A stretch of DNA of 64,000 nt from Shinisaurus crocodilurus (GCA_021292165.1 CM037878.1:192013118-192077117); one strand, 5' to 3'. Shown: positions 1-12,197, counted from the stretch's first letter. Translations and numbers: made by a program. The notes: generated by a model from the sequence alone, not told the origin.

Positions 1-2644
1 ACACACAAATTATAATAAATAGTTTTTGTAAACAGGAATGCTTGGCATGCCCATTAGGCAGGGATAGAATATTTTGTAATCTGTAGGCCCCAGCAACACT
101 AAAAAAAAAAAGAACTAAAGAGGAACACTTTTGCTCAAGGTAAGAAGGTACCAAATACCAACATCCTTGAGGGTGCCTGAAAGGGGGATCACTGCTGATT
201 AGCCATGATGAATATCATCTTTCTCTTTTTCCAATTTACCTTTCCTGACCACATCACTGGATATGTGTTTATGTGGATATAAGGGGCGGTCTTATCCTGA
301 GCAAACCAATGCTCCATTTAATCCAGTAATTTTTATCTTAAGTGGCAGCAGTTCTGCATGATCTCAGGAAGAGATCCTTCTCAATTTTGTCACCTGAGAT
401 AAATTAACTTGTGATTATCAGGGAGTGAGCCTGGAAATTGCTATATGCAATACATGTATTCTTACATTGAACTGTGCTTTCCTCATAGGCTGGGCCGGTA
501 CACAGAAACAACAGTGTTGCTAAAGTTCATATTTGATTCCTTATACAAATTTGTCCAGCATGTAATGCATAACTGTATTACAAATTGAGTGCCATTTCTT
601 CCAAATTTGTGCAGCTTGCAATGTAGAACAAGATTCTGTGCATAGACTGTCAGTGTTCAGCAGATCTGTTGCCCAAAGTCAGATGCTTTGTAGGTGCACA
701 AGAAAAGGTTCTTTAATGTTAATCTCTTACTCCCAATGAAATGCTCATCGATTGCTGTGAACTATGCAACCAGACCACTCAACCAACCACCCTTTTGTTC
801 GGTGAATGTCTTTGCTATTTGGGTCAATTCTCTCAATTGTTTCTTGCAAATATTATGTGATGTTCCCGAACTACATCTATACTAGATATCACTCTTTTTC
901 TGGCATTTGTTCTGGAGTGGGTGGGCTTGAATTTCCAAGTGGATCTCCTCCATGGCTAGGGCTCAGAACTACAATTTGCAAGGAGCAGTACAATAAAGGA
1001 TATCCAGATCCTCACTATGCACTTACATTAGAAAACTGAAAGAGAATTCTTGGGATATGGATGAAGTTCTTTTTGTCAAGGCTCACTGAGAACAGTTTTC
1101 ATCTATCTAATTCAGAATCTAGCCAAAGGATGTTCACCCATCAATACAGAGGTCACTTTGCCTCCTCTGATGTAGCTGTATCTCTCTTTCTTTAAAAAAA
1201 AAAAAAAGCAAATAACATCAACTGAAAGAGGGGTTCTACAGAACTACAACAGGCATGGATGAGGAACTTAATCCTTTCCTCCCCTGCTGTGGTTCTGAGG
1301 AAAATCACTCCTCTGAAGCTGGCATTTTTGTTTTGGGGGCAAATGTGCCAATAGGAGATTTTTAAATACATATTTTTTTCTGGGCTGGGACTAAAATACA
1401 TTGGACTATCTGAACGTGAGATACGTGGTCATGGACAAGAGAGATATATGGTCATCGGCAGGGGCAAATTGGGGCCCATCACCTGTGCATTTGCAACCTT
1501 GCCCTACCCATTCAAACTACCATGGGAAGTATCCTACGCTGCCCATGCACTAGCAGGATTCACTGCTAGCACAACAGGAAGCTAGCAGTTCCTCAAGCAC
1601 CTGGAAAGAGCAGAAATGCTAGTTTCCAGAATGGGGCAGGTCAGCAGAGCTTGCAGAAGGGAGCTTCACTGATCTGTCCCAATCCAGAAATGAGTGTTTC
1701 TGCTAGTTTTGGGTGTTGCTTTTGTAAGCACTAGTTCGTGTTGCACTAGCGGTGAGTTCCACTAGCAGAGCCACAGCAGCAGTACAGGATACTGCCCTGT
1801 GTCCTCTCCCAAAAATACATAATGAACTAATTGCACAACTCTTTCTGTATAAAAAGTGAATCACTGTCTGCATCTGATGGAAGACAGTGTGGTCAAAAGA
1901 TTATGCCAGAATAAATTTGTTTGTCTTTAAGGTGCCACAAGACTCTTTGTTGTGTTAGCACTAAGGATGTAGCTCAATCATCAATGTATGTCTTGTGCAT
2001 ATGAAATTGCCACTGCAGATCAAACAACCACGATAAAGCATATATATCACATTACAGCACCAGAGAGAAATGTACTTTTCAAGGGATACAAATCCATTGA
2101 CTGCCAAGGCCAAGTGGCACAGGTACATGTGTGGATTAGCCTTAATTTAAGCTGAAAATGAAAGTTTTCCTTTTATTTCTATTCTAAAGAAAGAGTAGAA
2201 CTTTTTTTAAAAGTTCTTAAACTTCAGGGGTGTGTCACCCTCAAAGTTTTCAAAATCTATCTTCAAGAATTTCCAAAACAAATAACAGTGGTGTACAGAT
2301 TATGGAATGCTCTCCCCCATAAAACCACAAGGATTGTTGCATGGCACCCATTTTGCTTCCTTTCCATTACTAGATGATAAATAATTTTTAATCCCTGATG
2401 TAATTTGGTTTTATGCTGCTTATCTGTTGTTAGTTTTTATATTGTTGAACCTTTTATTGATTGTAGTGTTTTCCTTCTTTTTTCTTTTGTGTGTTTGTAA
2501 AGCTGCGCAGGAAAAAAATATATTTGAAGGATGGAACAGAAATCTTTTAATAAATTAAATAAATGATTTCTTTATTTATGTCCATGTATTGTGTGCCCCC
2601 AAACACAATGGGGCTCCCCCAAAAGTCAGTATGAAAGAGCTTAC
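1..2644 (-). other. PRKX intron 3 (partial; continues beyond window)
   Basis: Begins with the GTAAG donor after exon 3 and runs off the low-coordinate end, so its length is unknown. It is AT-rich. A LINE 3'-tail fragment (2.28-2.57 kb) is the only repeat I recognise; in 1-2270 I see no gene, and the short ORFs there have no recognisable protein features. Confidence 0.85.
2279..2570 (+). mobile_element. LINE 3' tail fragment (L2-like)
   Basis: TTATGGAATGCTCTCCCCCA echoes the RLWN(A/E)LP coding end of L2 elements; then an AT-rich 3'UTR ending TTTTAATAAATTAAATAAAT. Confidence 0.55.
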
Positions 2645-2908
2645 CTATCAACCAGCTTTTTAGCAAATCCAAAGTCCGTGAGCTTGATATGCCCCTCTTT
2701 GTCTAATAAAATATTTTCAGGCTTTAAGTCTCTGTAAACAATTTCTTTTGAATGGAGATATTCTATTGCACAAATAATCTCTGCAGAGTAAAACAGTCCA
2801 GTGCTGTTATTAAAGCGTCCCATGTTGCGCAGATAACTAAAAAGTTCACCACCAGGGACATATTCCATCAACATATATAGAAAGCGTTCATCATGGTAAG
2901 TCCAAAAT
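2645..2908 (-). CDS. PRKX: PRKX exon 3, hinge, catalytic loop and DFG
   Basis: Third coding exon, 264 bp: one base finishing Leu115, 87 codons (residues 116-202) and the two bases AG of an arginine codon. The acceptor is TTACAG|A and the donor is GTAAG. The translation runs [20 protein letters not shown] (hinge, gatekeeper Met129) through [21 protein letters not shown] (interrupted here only by the exon's own reading) to [20 protein letters not shown] and FAKKLVD. The catalytic-loop YRDLKPEN has Asp175, and the metal-binding DFG is at 193-195. All active-site residues expected here are present. The activation loop, APE motif, C-lobe and C-terminal tail are on later exons outside the window, so the gene is partial. 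In animals the kinase is bound by PKA regulatory subunit I and the inhibitor PKI; that role is taken from family knowledge, not from this sequence. Confidence 0.97.
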
Positions 2909-3079
2909 CTGTAATGAAAGACATACACAAGTTGAAAATACTAAGAGAACAACTTATTAGTAAAGCATATATACCCAACCAACCATTAAGATCATCAGAG
3001 GAGACCTTGCTGGTCACTCCAAAATTATTGGAATGTTGTCGTGTAATACCTTGATCGCAGGCCTTCTTGGTAGCAGCAC

Positions 3080-3415
3080 CCACCCTGTGGAAAAACCTCC
3101 CTCATGCAGTTCAGGAGGCAGAAAATTTGGCATCTTTCAAACACCTCCTGAAAACACACCTGTTTACCCAGGCTTTCCCTGGCTCGTAATTAAATTAACC
3201 ATGCTTTTCCATTTTACTGCTCCTGCACTGCTCTGTGTTATGTATTATTATGCATTATTATGCATTATTATTATTATTGTTGTTGTTGTTGTTGTTGTTG
3301 TTGTAATTGTATTGTTTTTAAAACTATTTTAAATGTAATTTTAATATTTATATGGAAGCTGCTTAGTGATTTTTCTTAGTATTTAGCGGTACAGAAATAG
3401 TGCAAATAAATAATA
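3080..3415 (+). mobile_element. LINE 3' end (L2-like) with TTG/TTA microsatellite
   Basis: TGGAAAAACCTCCCTCATGC, CCTCCTGAAAACACACCTGT (matching the FKxxLKTHLF end of LINE ORF2), a microsatellite at 3240-3305 and GGAAGCTGCTTAGTGATTTT tail. Confidence 0.65.
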
Positions 3416-4794
3416 AACAATTTATTTGTTTCTTTAAGGCCTGAAATATAAGCATGTTTATATTTATAACAAAATTTGAAGTATTCAAATGGAACGTGTA
3501 GTGTAGCGTACTTTTAACACACACCACATGCTTGGGCAACTACTCAAGCACCTAAGGCTTTAGAAACCTTAAAATAATGTATCAATCTGTGGAGGCTCCA
3601 GCACCAGATCTGGGTATACTCAGAGTGGCTGAGGGTTGACAGACACATACAGCTTGAAAATGAAGAGCTCAATATAGCCACAGCAAAAGGAGCAAGGGAA
3701 TTTTGGGGAAAGGGTCACACATAGGAGCTCTGTGAATCTTTCAGGTTGGTCTGGACAGGGACAGTTGCCAGCCATGGGGGCAGAGTGGGTGCAATTCAGC
3801 ACCACAGAAGAAGTGTAACTGCCAGAGAAAAGAGGCAGAAGAACTACATGTAACAGGAGGCTGCTGAGCAGGGCAGTGTGCCTGCTGGAAGTAGTCCCAC
3901 TGAGGACCCAAAAGTGCCCATAGGTAGTCAGCCACATGGATAGGACATCATACCTTGTTTAAAATGTTAAACATTTCCAGTATGGGGCTCCCTCAATATC
4001 CCATTGAAGCATTGGATAAGGTCTGCTATTGATATGTTTTGTTATATGATTCCTCCCCTTTTTTTTTTGCTTTGTTGTTGTTGTTGTTCTTGTTATAAAA
4101 ATATTATAAAGAAGAAGAAACAGATTATTAGACCTTTTATATCATTTCAGTTTCATGAGACTGTAGGATGTGCTAGATCATAAGGATCATCTAGTCTACC
4201 TCTTGACCAGATGCAAAATCCATCAGACCCAAATGTCACTAGCATATATATTGTCCTATGTGGAGTATGGCATACCTAAGTGTTATTTGCAGGCACAAAC
4301 TGTTGCATATTCTGCTAGGAGAGGGCAAGCAAGTATTTCATGCCAGAAAGCTGCCCTGCTACCCGCTCCTCTCTTCACACGTTCAGTGAAATCAGTAAGA
4401 ATGCCTGAACAGGGCTTGTTTTGTCCCTAAATGTATGTGCTTTGCACCAGGTTCTGGTTGGTGGATCTTGGGAGTTATAGCAAAAAACAATGATCCTGCA
4501 AGTCCAGTGTTTGCCCACCCGGATGTCATTTCAGTGCCTTTTTAAAAAATGCCTTTTAATCTGCTCCCGCTCTAATTTGTTTTATCCGCTGGCAAGATGC
4601 ACCCCATGCCTCCCAGGATTAACATCTCAGCAAGCGGGAGACCATGCATCGGCCAAAGAAGGAGCAGCTGCAGGGAGCTTGTTTTGCCCTTCCCTGCCAG
4701 AAAATAAAAACAATAACAACCTTGTAACTAAGAACCAGTGCCTGAGTTTTGCTTTCTTCCTCCTCCCTCCCAATCCCTTTTCCTTTTCTGTCAT

Positions 4795-5075
4795 GTCTTT
4801 TAGATTGTACGCCTGAGGGCAGGGACTGTCTAATATTAATCTTTGTAAGCTGCTCTAAGAGCCTTTTTTGGCTGAAGAGCAGGGTAAAAATGCTATAAAT
4901 AAATCAATAAATCTTTGTCTTATCTTTGCCACATGGCATCATTCTGCTTATATAACTATTTATATGGTTTACTGCTGAACTGCTTTATTGTACATCTTTT
5001 TAATTGCTTTTTATAATAAGCCACCATAAATACTTGGAATATAAATACTTAAATAATAAATAAATACATTTAAAA
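4795..5075 (+). mobile_element. Two LINE-type 3' tails
   Basis: TTAGATTGTACGCCTGAGGG, CAGGGACTGTCT and AGCTGCTCTAAGAGCC to AATAAATCAATAAAT (4795-4912), followed by an AT-rich tail ending AATAATAAATAAATACA (to 5070). Class inferred from tail wording. Confidence 0.5.
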
Positions 5076-5314
5076 CTTGCACTGTTTGTCAGCAAGAACA
5101 TGAAGCAGGGTGTGAAACAGAACCTTACACAAGGTATGGTTAGTGTCTACGTTAATTTTCTTAACACCAAGGTATTATAATTATTAAGTAATGTTAATAA
5201 AATAAAATATGATTCTTACTAATGGCTTCAGTGAGTTCTGAATATTTTGTTGTATTGTTATCATTGTTTTATTGTACTGGTTTTATCTTATATACTGTCC
5301 TGTTATCTGTTATG

Positions 5315-5560
5315 ATAGTGTAGCGTAGTGGTGAGAATGTTGGACTGGGACTCAGGAGATCCGGGTTCTAGTCCCCGCTCAGCCATGACTGGGTCACTGG
5401 GTGACTTTGGGCCAGTCACTGACTCTCGGCCTAACCTACCCTCACAGGGTTGTTGTGAGGATAAAATGGAGAGGAGAAGGAGGATTATGTAAGCCGCCTT
5501 GGGTTCCTTGTAGGAAAAAAGGCGGGGTATAAATATAATAAAATAAATAAATAAATAATT
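5315..5560 (+). mobile_element. Sauria-type tRNA-derived SINE (copy 1)
   Basis: A tRNA-like head with A-box region TAGTGTAGCGTAGTGGTGAG and B box GGGTTCTAGTCCC, then the conserved body (TGGGTGACTTTGGGCCAGTC, AACCTACC, CACAGGGTTGTTGTGAGGAT, AAGCCGCCTTGGGTTCC) and tail GGGGTATAAATATAATAAAA. The name follows from resemblance to squamate SINEs. Confidence 0.9.
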
Positions 5561-6044
5561 TTTTTTAAAAAAAAACACAACAGGTTTTGTCTAGCAGAAA
5601 ATGTTTCTCTCCTTGCATTGTGAGACACCCAATTTTCACGTGTCTCCCAACCATTAGGAGCAGCATTTCAGAAGTACAGGGGTCCGCAATGGGTAGGGGA
5701 ATGCCCTGCGAAAATAGGGTGTCCTGCCCTGCGTAGGCAGAAGTGCTTTCTGCTCTTGCAAAACCACCCTTAGATAAAATCCATCAGGTCGTTTTTAGAA
5801 ACATTTTTTAAATTTTCATAAAACATAACAAAAAACAGAAACAACAATAACAAAGAAACATACATGCTTACTTTCACCAGAAGAAATGCTATGATTTATG
5901 GATATAGCCCATAGTGCATGAGTTATTGAAGGCCATCCATTTGTGTTTTTATGACCTGGAAACAAGGGTGGCTCTTTAAGGATAGCTATGTTCCTTTAAG
6001 AAAATGAACAGATGCTCTAACTATACTTTCTTTAAGGCTGCAAT

Positions 6045-6126
6045 CCTATGCACCCCTACCTGGAAATTATTCCCATTGAACTCAGTAGGACTTACTTCTG
6101 AGTAGATATCCATAGGATTGCACTGT
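6045..6126. repeat. Palindromic CAATCCTATGCA repeat (copy 1)
   Basis: CTGCAATCCTATGCACCC at the left and ATAGGATTGCACTG at the right are inverted, with CCCATTGAACTCAGTAGG at the centre. A short interspersed palindrome seen at least six times here. Confidence 0.75.
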
Positions 6127-6174
6127 AAGGTTCTGTCTGCTTAAAGTACTGAGTGGAAGTGCCCTCTTCTAGCA

Positions 6175-6316
6175 CAGAGGTGGGCAACCTGCAGTCCTCC
6201 AGACATTGTTGGGACTCCCAAATCTCATCAGTCCGAGCCAGCATGGCCAAGGGTCAAGGATAATGGGAGCTGGTGTCTTACAACATCTGGAGGGGGTCAC
6301 AGGTTGCCCACCCCTG
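6175..6316. mobile_element. hAT-like MITE, about 142 bp
   Basis: Ends CAGAGGTGGGCAACC and GGTTGCCCACCCCTG. Flanks TTCTAGCA and TGCTAGCA match at 7 of 8. Same family as the 136-bp elements. Confidence 0.85.
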
Positions 6317-6734
6317 TGCTAGCATAAAGCAACCACAGAGTACAATCCTGTAACTCCAGTGAATAACTCTTTCCTTCCCCAGTTCTTCTCTGTCTCTGCT
6401 ATACTTTCTCTGTACCTTTTCAGAATGATTTCACCCGTAATTCTTGAACAAGTTGCCATGACAAACTGGTTGAAGAGAGTTCAAAAATATTACTTATACA
6501 TATGTATAAAAGGTGGGGTTTTTTTTACTCTTAAAGGTAGCCTCAAAATAATTTTCAATGAAATAAAATATATATTCATTCTCCCAGGGTTTTCTTTTTG
6601 TGTGTGCTAGTATTAATTTACTGAACAGGAAGCACTGTTTTTATTTAACTTGCTTTTCTTTGTTCTCTTCCTGCCTTTCAACTTATCAGGATGCAATCTT
6701 GTTCTGTTGAAATTACTTTTGCAACACATATCCA

Positions 6735-6735
6735 C

Positions 6736-6770
<35 letters not shown>
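6735..6770. repeat. (CT)n(TA)n microsatellite
   Basis: Alternating CT then TA in PRKX intron 2. Confidence 0.95.
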
Positions 6771-6772
<2 letters not shown>

Positions 6773-7540
6773 TAACTTGTGAAATGCTGACATATCCGGT
6801 AGTGTATTATTACTCCACCCTTTGCCACAAGATATTCAAAACAAGCAATAAAGCACATACAAGAACAGATTTCATGCAGTTTCAAAGGGAATTGGAATAT
6901 GTGACCTTTCAACACACTATATCTACCAGCAAGTGCTATAACCGATATTAAAACCCTTTGAGGATGGATATCATATTATCCCTGCAGGGAAAAATATCCT
7001 AAATCCACTTTTTTTCAACAGAGGCAGCTGCCAACACTTACATAAGACTGCTAAATTCACATTTGGAAGAACAGGAGTATGCATAACTCAAAATGAGAAT
7101 ATGATTTTCAGAGACTTATCAAAAAGCATCCAATTTCATGGGTGTATCTATTCTCCTTTAAAAAAGGAACAAAACAGTGTTCCACTTAGAAAAAGGCTGT
7201 CAAAGATTAATAGAACCATGGCTTGCATCCTAAGTTCCCGTGAGCAGAACTCCACTCATGAGATGCTCCCACTGGTGGAAGATATTTTTTTGTTTTGTTT
7301 GACAGATTCCCCTTTTCCCAATGCAGCCTCCTGTACCCCAGGAAAAAAACTGTGCCAGAGGGTTGGGTGACCGTCCGGAATGGTGTGGGACATGGCACTG
7401 GGGGGGAAGGAAGAACTGGCAAAAAAATCACCATCCCTCCTTTCTGCCAGCAAGACCCTCTGCGGGATCAGAGTCTTTACCATGATGAAAGAAGCCCTTC
7501 CATTCATGGAATGGTAAATCAAGATCCAAGCCTAATGTCA

Positions 7541-7541
7541 T

Positions 7542-7593
<52 letters not shown>

Positions 7594-7594
7594 G
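7541..7594. repeat. (GA)n(GACA)n microsatellite
   Basis: About 14 GA units followed by six GACA units, in PRKX intron 2. Confidence 0.95.
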
Positions 7595-7666
7595 AAAACA
7601 AGGTAGGAGAGAGTAAAAAGGAAGCTGGAATAAAAGAAATCCAGTGACATTTTAATTACAATACTC

Positions 7667-8021
7667 AGGACCAGTTCACATATAACAACCACCCAGTTTT
7701 GTTTTGTTTTTAATTCTGAGTTGTTGTGAGTGAGCCAGCATGCTAGGGTTCACTCCTCCTGCAACCCAGGGACACTTCCTGGGTTCCAACTCTGGCTTGT
7801 TGGAGGAGAGGCAAACCACAATGCCATGGTTTGGATGTCATGCTAAACTACCCAGGGATGGCATGTCCCTGGGTTGCTTAGCCACTCCAGCTGGCAGGAG
7901 GAGCCAAGCAGGAGCAATCAAGCAAGGAGAACTAGCACACTGGCTTGTTCATGACAACCCAGCATTTAAAAAAAAACCCACCTAACAACTGGGTTGTTGT
8001 TACGTGTGATCCGGGCCACTG
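7667..8021. mobile_element. Inverted-repeat DNA element (AACAACCC ends)
   Basis: Left GGACCAGTTCACATATAACA and right GGGTTGTTGTTACGTGTGAT followed by CCGGGCC are inverted. Internal short inverted segments. Probably a non-autonomous DNA transposon. Confidence 0.6.
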
Positions 8022-8124
8022 AAACATCTTGACCAGATTTACACATCTCCAAGCTGAATATGCATTTTTAAAGTATTGAAAGACATGCTTGAAGCATTGG
8101 AGCATGAGACCCACATTATTAATA

Positions 8125-8296
8125 CCGTATTTTTCCGTCTATAAGACGCCCCCATGTATAAGACGCCCCCCACTGGGCAGTTTCGCAACTGCGCGGTTCT
8201 CTCCTCGGCTTACCTACTTCCGTGTATAAGACGACCCTCAATTTTTAGTCTAACAATTTTAGGAAAAAGTATAGTCTTATACATGGAAAAATACTG
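8125..8296. mobile_element. TA-flanked MITE, 172 bp (Tc1/mariner-like)
   Basis: Left end CCGTATTTTTCC followed by TCTATAAGAC; right end GTCTTATACATGGAAAAATA then CTG. TA on both sides. Internal TATAAGACGCCCCC-type repeats. The superfamily is inferred from the TA flanks and short ends. Confidence 0.72.
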
Positions 8297-8706
8297 TAAC
8301 TACAGCAACCATTCTGCTTTGAAGGGTGACAATTTCCATCAATATGCCACTAAGACTAGAATAAAACTTATATTTCCTTCCTGTTACTGCTTGAAAAAAA
8401 ACCCATGTCAGTTGTGGAGCAGTTTGTGAACACCTGTAAGGAAACAGATGAAGATACACTTTGGAGTGAAAACACATACACAAAGACATACACAACTTCT
8501 ACATCATGTTGCACACACTCCAACAAGCAGTTCTTCAAATACATTTTGTGTAACACTGCATATGGGTCAATTTCTAACAAAGAGAAGAAAGCAAATGGAA
8601 CATTTGCCACCCGAAGGACTTTGGATTAACCCAAACTGACATAAGACTGAATGAATGCCAGAGCTGAACACAATAACACAAAAACTGAAAGCGGGGAGAA
8701 GCTTAC

Positions 8707-8875
8707 AATCTGATCAGAAATGGGTGATTCACTTCTTTCAAGACCGATTTTTCATTGTGCACATGCTGTTCTTGTTTTAGTCGAATGACATCTGGAATGC
8801 TCATTACTTTCAACGCGAAGTAGCATTTGGCCGATTTTTCTTTCACCAGATGAACCCGCCCAAATGTCCCTGTCC
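8707..8875 (-). CDS. PRKX: PRKX exon 2, glycine loop and ATP-lysine segment
   Basis: Second coding exon, 169 bp: two bases completing the split glycine codon, 55 full codons (residues 60-114) and the two bases TT of a leucine codon. The acceptor is TTTTCAG and the donor GTAAGC. The translation begins TGTFGRVHLVKEKSAK and continues through FALKVMSIPDVIRLKQEQ to HPFLIR. It holds the end of the glycine-rich loop, the ATP-anchoring Lys81 in ALKV and the helix-C glutamate near residue 100 in VHNEKSVL. The wording is much closer to PRKX than to PRKACA/B (for example HLVKEK and IPDVIRLKQEQHVHNEKSVL). The kinase N-lobe is intact with no stop or frameshift, so this looks like a functional exon rather than a processed copy. 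The split codon TT|A joins exon 3 to give RLFWTYHDE. Confidence 0.96.
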
Positions 8876-9174
8876 CTGAAAATTAAAGAGTAGAATATGT
8901 CAATTGGGAAGAACATCTTGTAGTTGAGATGTATAAGGAATGCAAAAGCAACAAATGAAAATGAAATTGATAACCCAATTAGAAGACATTATACATTCCT
9001 ATTTAGCTTGGGCCGTACAAATCTACTAAGTTACTTGGTGGCAGCTTTAACAGGGGGCAGACTGAAGAGTCAGCAACATCAGCTCTGCCTCCTGACTCGC
9101 TCATACATAAACCGTAGCAAAGGGCTCTAATGCTCTCTCCTCCAGTGTGAATAGGAACAGAGAGAGCCTAGAGT

Positions 9175-9266
9175 GCTTCCTTTAGGGGCCATGCTGCCTG
9201 GGAATGGTGGGAGTTGCAGTCCAACACATCTAGAGAACACTACGTTGGGGAAGGCTGCCTTAAGTA
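9175..9266. mobile_element. hAT-like MITE fragment
   Basis: Right half only: GGTGGGAGTTGCAGTCCAAC, ACATCTAGAG and TTGGGGAAGGCTG. Confidence 0.7.
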
Positions 9267-9329
9267 CTTCAACCCGCTCATTGTCTTCCCCAAGGGCTGT
9301 GCAGATGAGATACATAATCAGGGCTGGCA

Positions 9330-9412
9330 TTTATGCGACTAGGCCTGGAGTGAAAGGACTGTGTCTTTGCAAATAACCCTTTATGCAGGACTGATAAAGA
9401 GGTATTTAATTC
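9330..9412 (+). repeat. About 80-bp interspersed repeat, copy 1
   Basis: GGCCTGGAGTGAAAGGACTG, AATAACCCTTTATGCAGGAC, TGATAAAGAGGTATTTAA; near-identical to 12198-12280. Confidence 0.8.
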
Positions 9413-10286
9413 AAGGTAGGCATGGCTGGGCACCTGCCAAGGGGCCACCTGACGAAAACCCAACTGACAAGACTTTATCCACCACTGCAACCAGCTTGTT
9501 CATCATCCTCTTGCTTTGGCCCAGGCAACAGTAGCGATGAGGAGGAGGAGGAGCAATAGATGCCACTGCCCAACTTGTTCACTGGTTCTCTGCCTGTCAA
9601 GCATGCATGTGGTAGTAATAATGAGAAAGAGGATGAGGAGCCATAGCAGCTAGTGACAATGGCAGTGAGAAGGTAGACTCACTGAGGAAGGGGGCCCATT
9701 GAGGGTTTGTGTTCCCCAGGGGCCCTCAAAAACATGGGAGCTGGCACCACACATAATAATGGGATGGCTCTGCCGGAACCTCTCTTAGTTTTCAAACCAT
9801 GGAAAGAGGGTTAAAAGATTCCTTTGACGGTCTCTCTCTGCTCAGGTAATCATCAGTTATAGAAGAGTAAGACCTGATTCATATGAACAGCAAGGTAATG
9901 GCAGTGTATACACTGAAACCGCAGGGAAGCAGCAAGCAGTTCACATGAATGGGTTCAACAGACAGATCTGGTGCAGCATGTATGACAACCTCTTTTCATG
10001 GAGTCCTAGTGATGCAGAGAGAGTCTTTACAACCACATATGGAGCCGCTTCACTAACAGCTTGCTACAGAGTAGCCTCCACGCCCCTGCGAGTACAAACA
10101 ACCTCCATTCTGTGTGGATGTGAAATAAGCACCAAAATGGATTAGACGTAATAGAACAGTCCTAGTATGAAATTTAATTCACAGAAAATTATGGATGTTC
10201 TGTACACCTTCAGTGCCCAACATGATACAAGAGGGGGAAATTACATACTTCTCTTGAATTTTACCACTTATACTATGCACATCTTA

Positions 10287-10452
10287 TGCTGGCTCAGCTT
10301 GTCTGAGTGTGGAAAGCTAAGCAGGGTCAAGCCAGGTTATTACTTGGATGGGAGACCCGTCCTCTAGTTTCCTGCATTGAGCAGGGGGTTGGACTCGATA
10401 GCCTTGTAGGCTCCTTCCAACTCTATGATCTATGAAATCTATGAAAATCTAT
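10287..10452 (+). mobile_element. 5S-rRNA-derived SINE with CR1-like tail (copy 1)
   Basis: The head CTCAGCTTGTCTGAGTGTGG then AAGCTAAGCAGGGTC, a GCCAGGTTATTACTT stretch and TTGGATGGGAGACC follows vertebrate 5S rRNA from about its position 30 through the internal control region (A box AAGCTAAGCAGGGTC, C box ACTTGGATGGGAGACC). After GAGACC the rRNA match stops. The tail (TCCTGCATTGAGCAGGGGGT, TGGACTCGAT, CCTTGTAGGCTCCTTCCAAC) matches the 3' end of the CR1 at 35.1-35.2 kb and ends in CTATGATCTATGAAATCTATG. So a pol III promoter head is joined to a LINE recognition tail. Confidence 0.9.
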
Positions 10453-11397
10453 TTGTACCACTAGCTAGCAACTGTTTCAGAACACTTGATTATGATTTGC
10501 ATTACTCACACACCTTTAATGGGATGGATAGTAAGCATCTGAGCACCTCTTCATTTTGCAGAATATTACCACACCACTTGTAGATGACTCTTTTTATGAG
10601 AGGATTCAATTATGCACAAATCTGTGTACATAATTTTAAGGTGTCAGCTTTGATCAGTCCACTTTACTACTCAGCCCCATCAACATTTTCCACAATTTAA
10701 AAGAAAAGAAGTTAATGAAGGACCAAACAAAAAAAGGATCTAAAGCATACCCAACAGCTAACTGCAAGGGGTTTTTTGTTTTTTGTTTTTAATGCTGAAG
10801 GCATTTAATGTATATGTGCCGTACTGCGAATCCTGCAATCTTCACTCCGACAGCAGAGAGCACAGCAACAAATTACTATACTGTTGTTTGCATTATTAGG
10901 AAGTGTCCTGGTTTTATACCTGTTCCAAATCAATGTATTACTTGTTTTTAAAAATATACACACAGTAAGACCTTTAGTACAATTGTGGGGGGTTTTGTTT
11001 TTTTTTAGTGCTATGTCAATGAAAGATTTAAGCCAGTGATTATAATGATCTGGAGCATATCAAAAACCCTGTACTCTAAAATAAGGTAGCTTGAATTAAT
11101 GAGGACAGAAGCCGAGGGCAGAAGCTTCCCTGAGGCAAACATGGCAAGGTTAAAAAGGGCACATTCGTCTCCCACTCCACCCACACATTAATTCTTAAGA
11201 ATACAGAATCATTAGTTAACCTTAGCTTTACTGCAACTACAAAAGGGGAATATGGATGTGAAACTGTACAAACAACACAGATAAGAACTGAACTCTAACA
11301 GCAATTTAACCCTGCACAGAAAGCTCCACCCTATAAATACAAATCAAGAATCTGATAAAGGCTCTTCCAACTTAAAGATTAAATGGAAGCTCTACAG

Positions 11398-11521
11398 CAG
11401 CCTTCCCCAGCTCAATGCCCTCTAGATGCATTGGTTTCCAATTCATCATTCTAGCCAGCAATAGCTATGCTGGCTGGGAATGAGGGAAGTTGGAATCCAT
11501 CACATCTGCAAGTGAAGGCAG
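11398..11521. mobile_element. hAT-like MITE, 124 bp
   Basis: Starts CAGCCTTCCCCAG, ends AGTGAAGGCAG. Flanked by perfect CTCTACAG (11390-11397 and 11522-11529). Interior has the TTCCAATTCATCATTCTAGC and GCTGGGAATGAGGG motifs of the family. Confidence 0.88.
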
Positions 11522-11724
11522 CTCTACAGACTGATCTTGAGCTGAAGATTTCCCCCACACAACTCACAGCTAGATTTGTTGTATGTATTTACAGGATTAA
11601 AATCTTTGACTCATTTTAAAAAAAACATTTTTAATAAAGTACAATGCATTGACGATAAAACAATTGAAACAAATTAGCAAAGAAGAATGGTGGTTGCTTT
11701 AAACTATGCCCATTCCAGTGTATA

Positions 11725-12045
11725 ACTGTGGCATAACCTCACAGTTCAGTTCCCTGGTGTATATCAGGGTTAGTATGTTTGGTGAGTAAGTGAAAGAGTG
11801 GGTGTGGTTAGTGATGTCTTAGAAAGAGTGGGGGGAGGAGTATATAAGGTGTGACTGAGTGATGTCAGGGAGTTATATCCTTCTTTTTTTAGTCTTGTCG
11901 TGTCTGTTAGTGGTTGGTGTAGGCAGGTTTGCAGATTTTGTTTTTGGAACTAAATTTTTGGGAATTAAAATAAACTTATTTTTATTTTGTTTGCAACCCA
12001 AATCCTACATGTCAGCTTGGCGTTATTAACCTACATTACTGTTGA
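11725..12045 (+). mobile_element. Possible solo LTR
   Basis: Has the layout of a retroviral-type LTR: a promoter-like block with TATATAAGG (about 11840), about 130 bp downstream an AATAAA-type signal (AAAATAAAC near 11970), then a GT-rich stretch and CAACCCAAATCCTACATG. No internal region, primer-binding site or certain TG/CA ends with target duplication, so the call is tentative. Confidence 0.4.
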
Positions 12046-12197
12046 ACCTACAAACACACACCTTTATACCCACAGTAGAATATATATAAAATAGAACCTT
12101 GATGAATTTTATTGTTCTTTTCCCTCATGTGTAGGGGAAGGGTTTCATTCGACCCTCCCCTCAGCTTTTTTGGTGTTTGTGCTTAGCCTGAGAAGGG

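Larger units (their letters stand above)
2909..8706 (-). other. PRKX intron 2 (5,798 bp)
   Basis: Bounded by donor GTAAGC and acceptor TTACAG on the minus strand; it interrupts a leucine codon after its second base (phase 2). It contains LINE 3' tails (3.1-3.4, 4.8-5.1 kb), a Sauria-type SINE (5.3 kb), two short palindromic elements (6.0-6.3 kb), a terminal-inverted-repeat element (7.7-8.0 kb) and a TA-flanked miniature element (8.1-8.3 kb). In 3430-4070, 5580-6040 and 6800-7540 I see no recognisable gene or repeat apart from simple repeats. Confidence 0.9.

Noticed and set aside
5315..5400. A tRNA gene
   Set aside because: A and B boxes exist but no cloverleaf can be closed, and the sequence continues into a SINE body found in four places.
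10311..10356. A 5S rRNA gene
   Set aside because: Only the middle of 5S rRNA is present and it is fused to a CR1-like tail in several copies; a SINE, not a gene.
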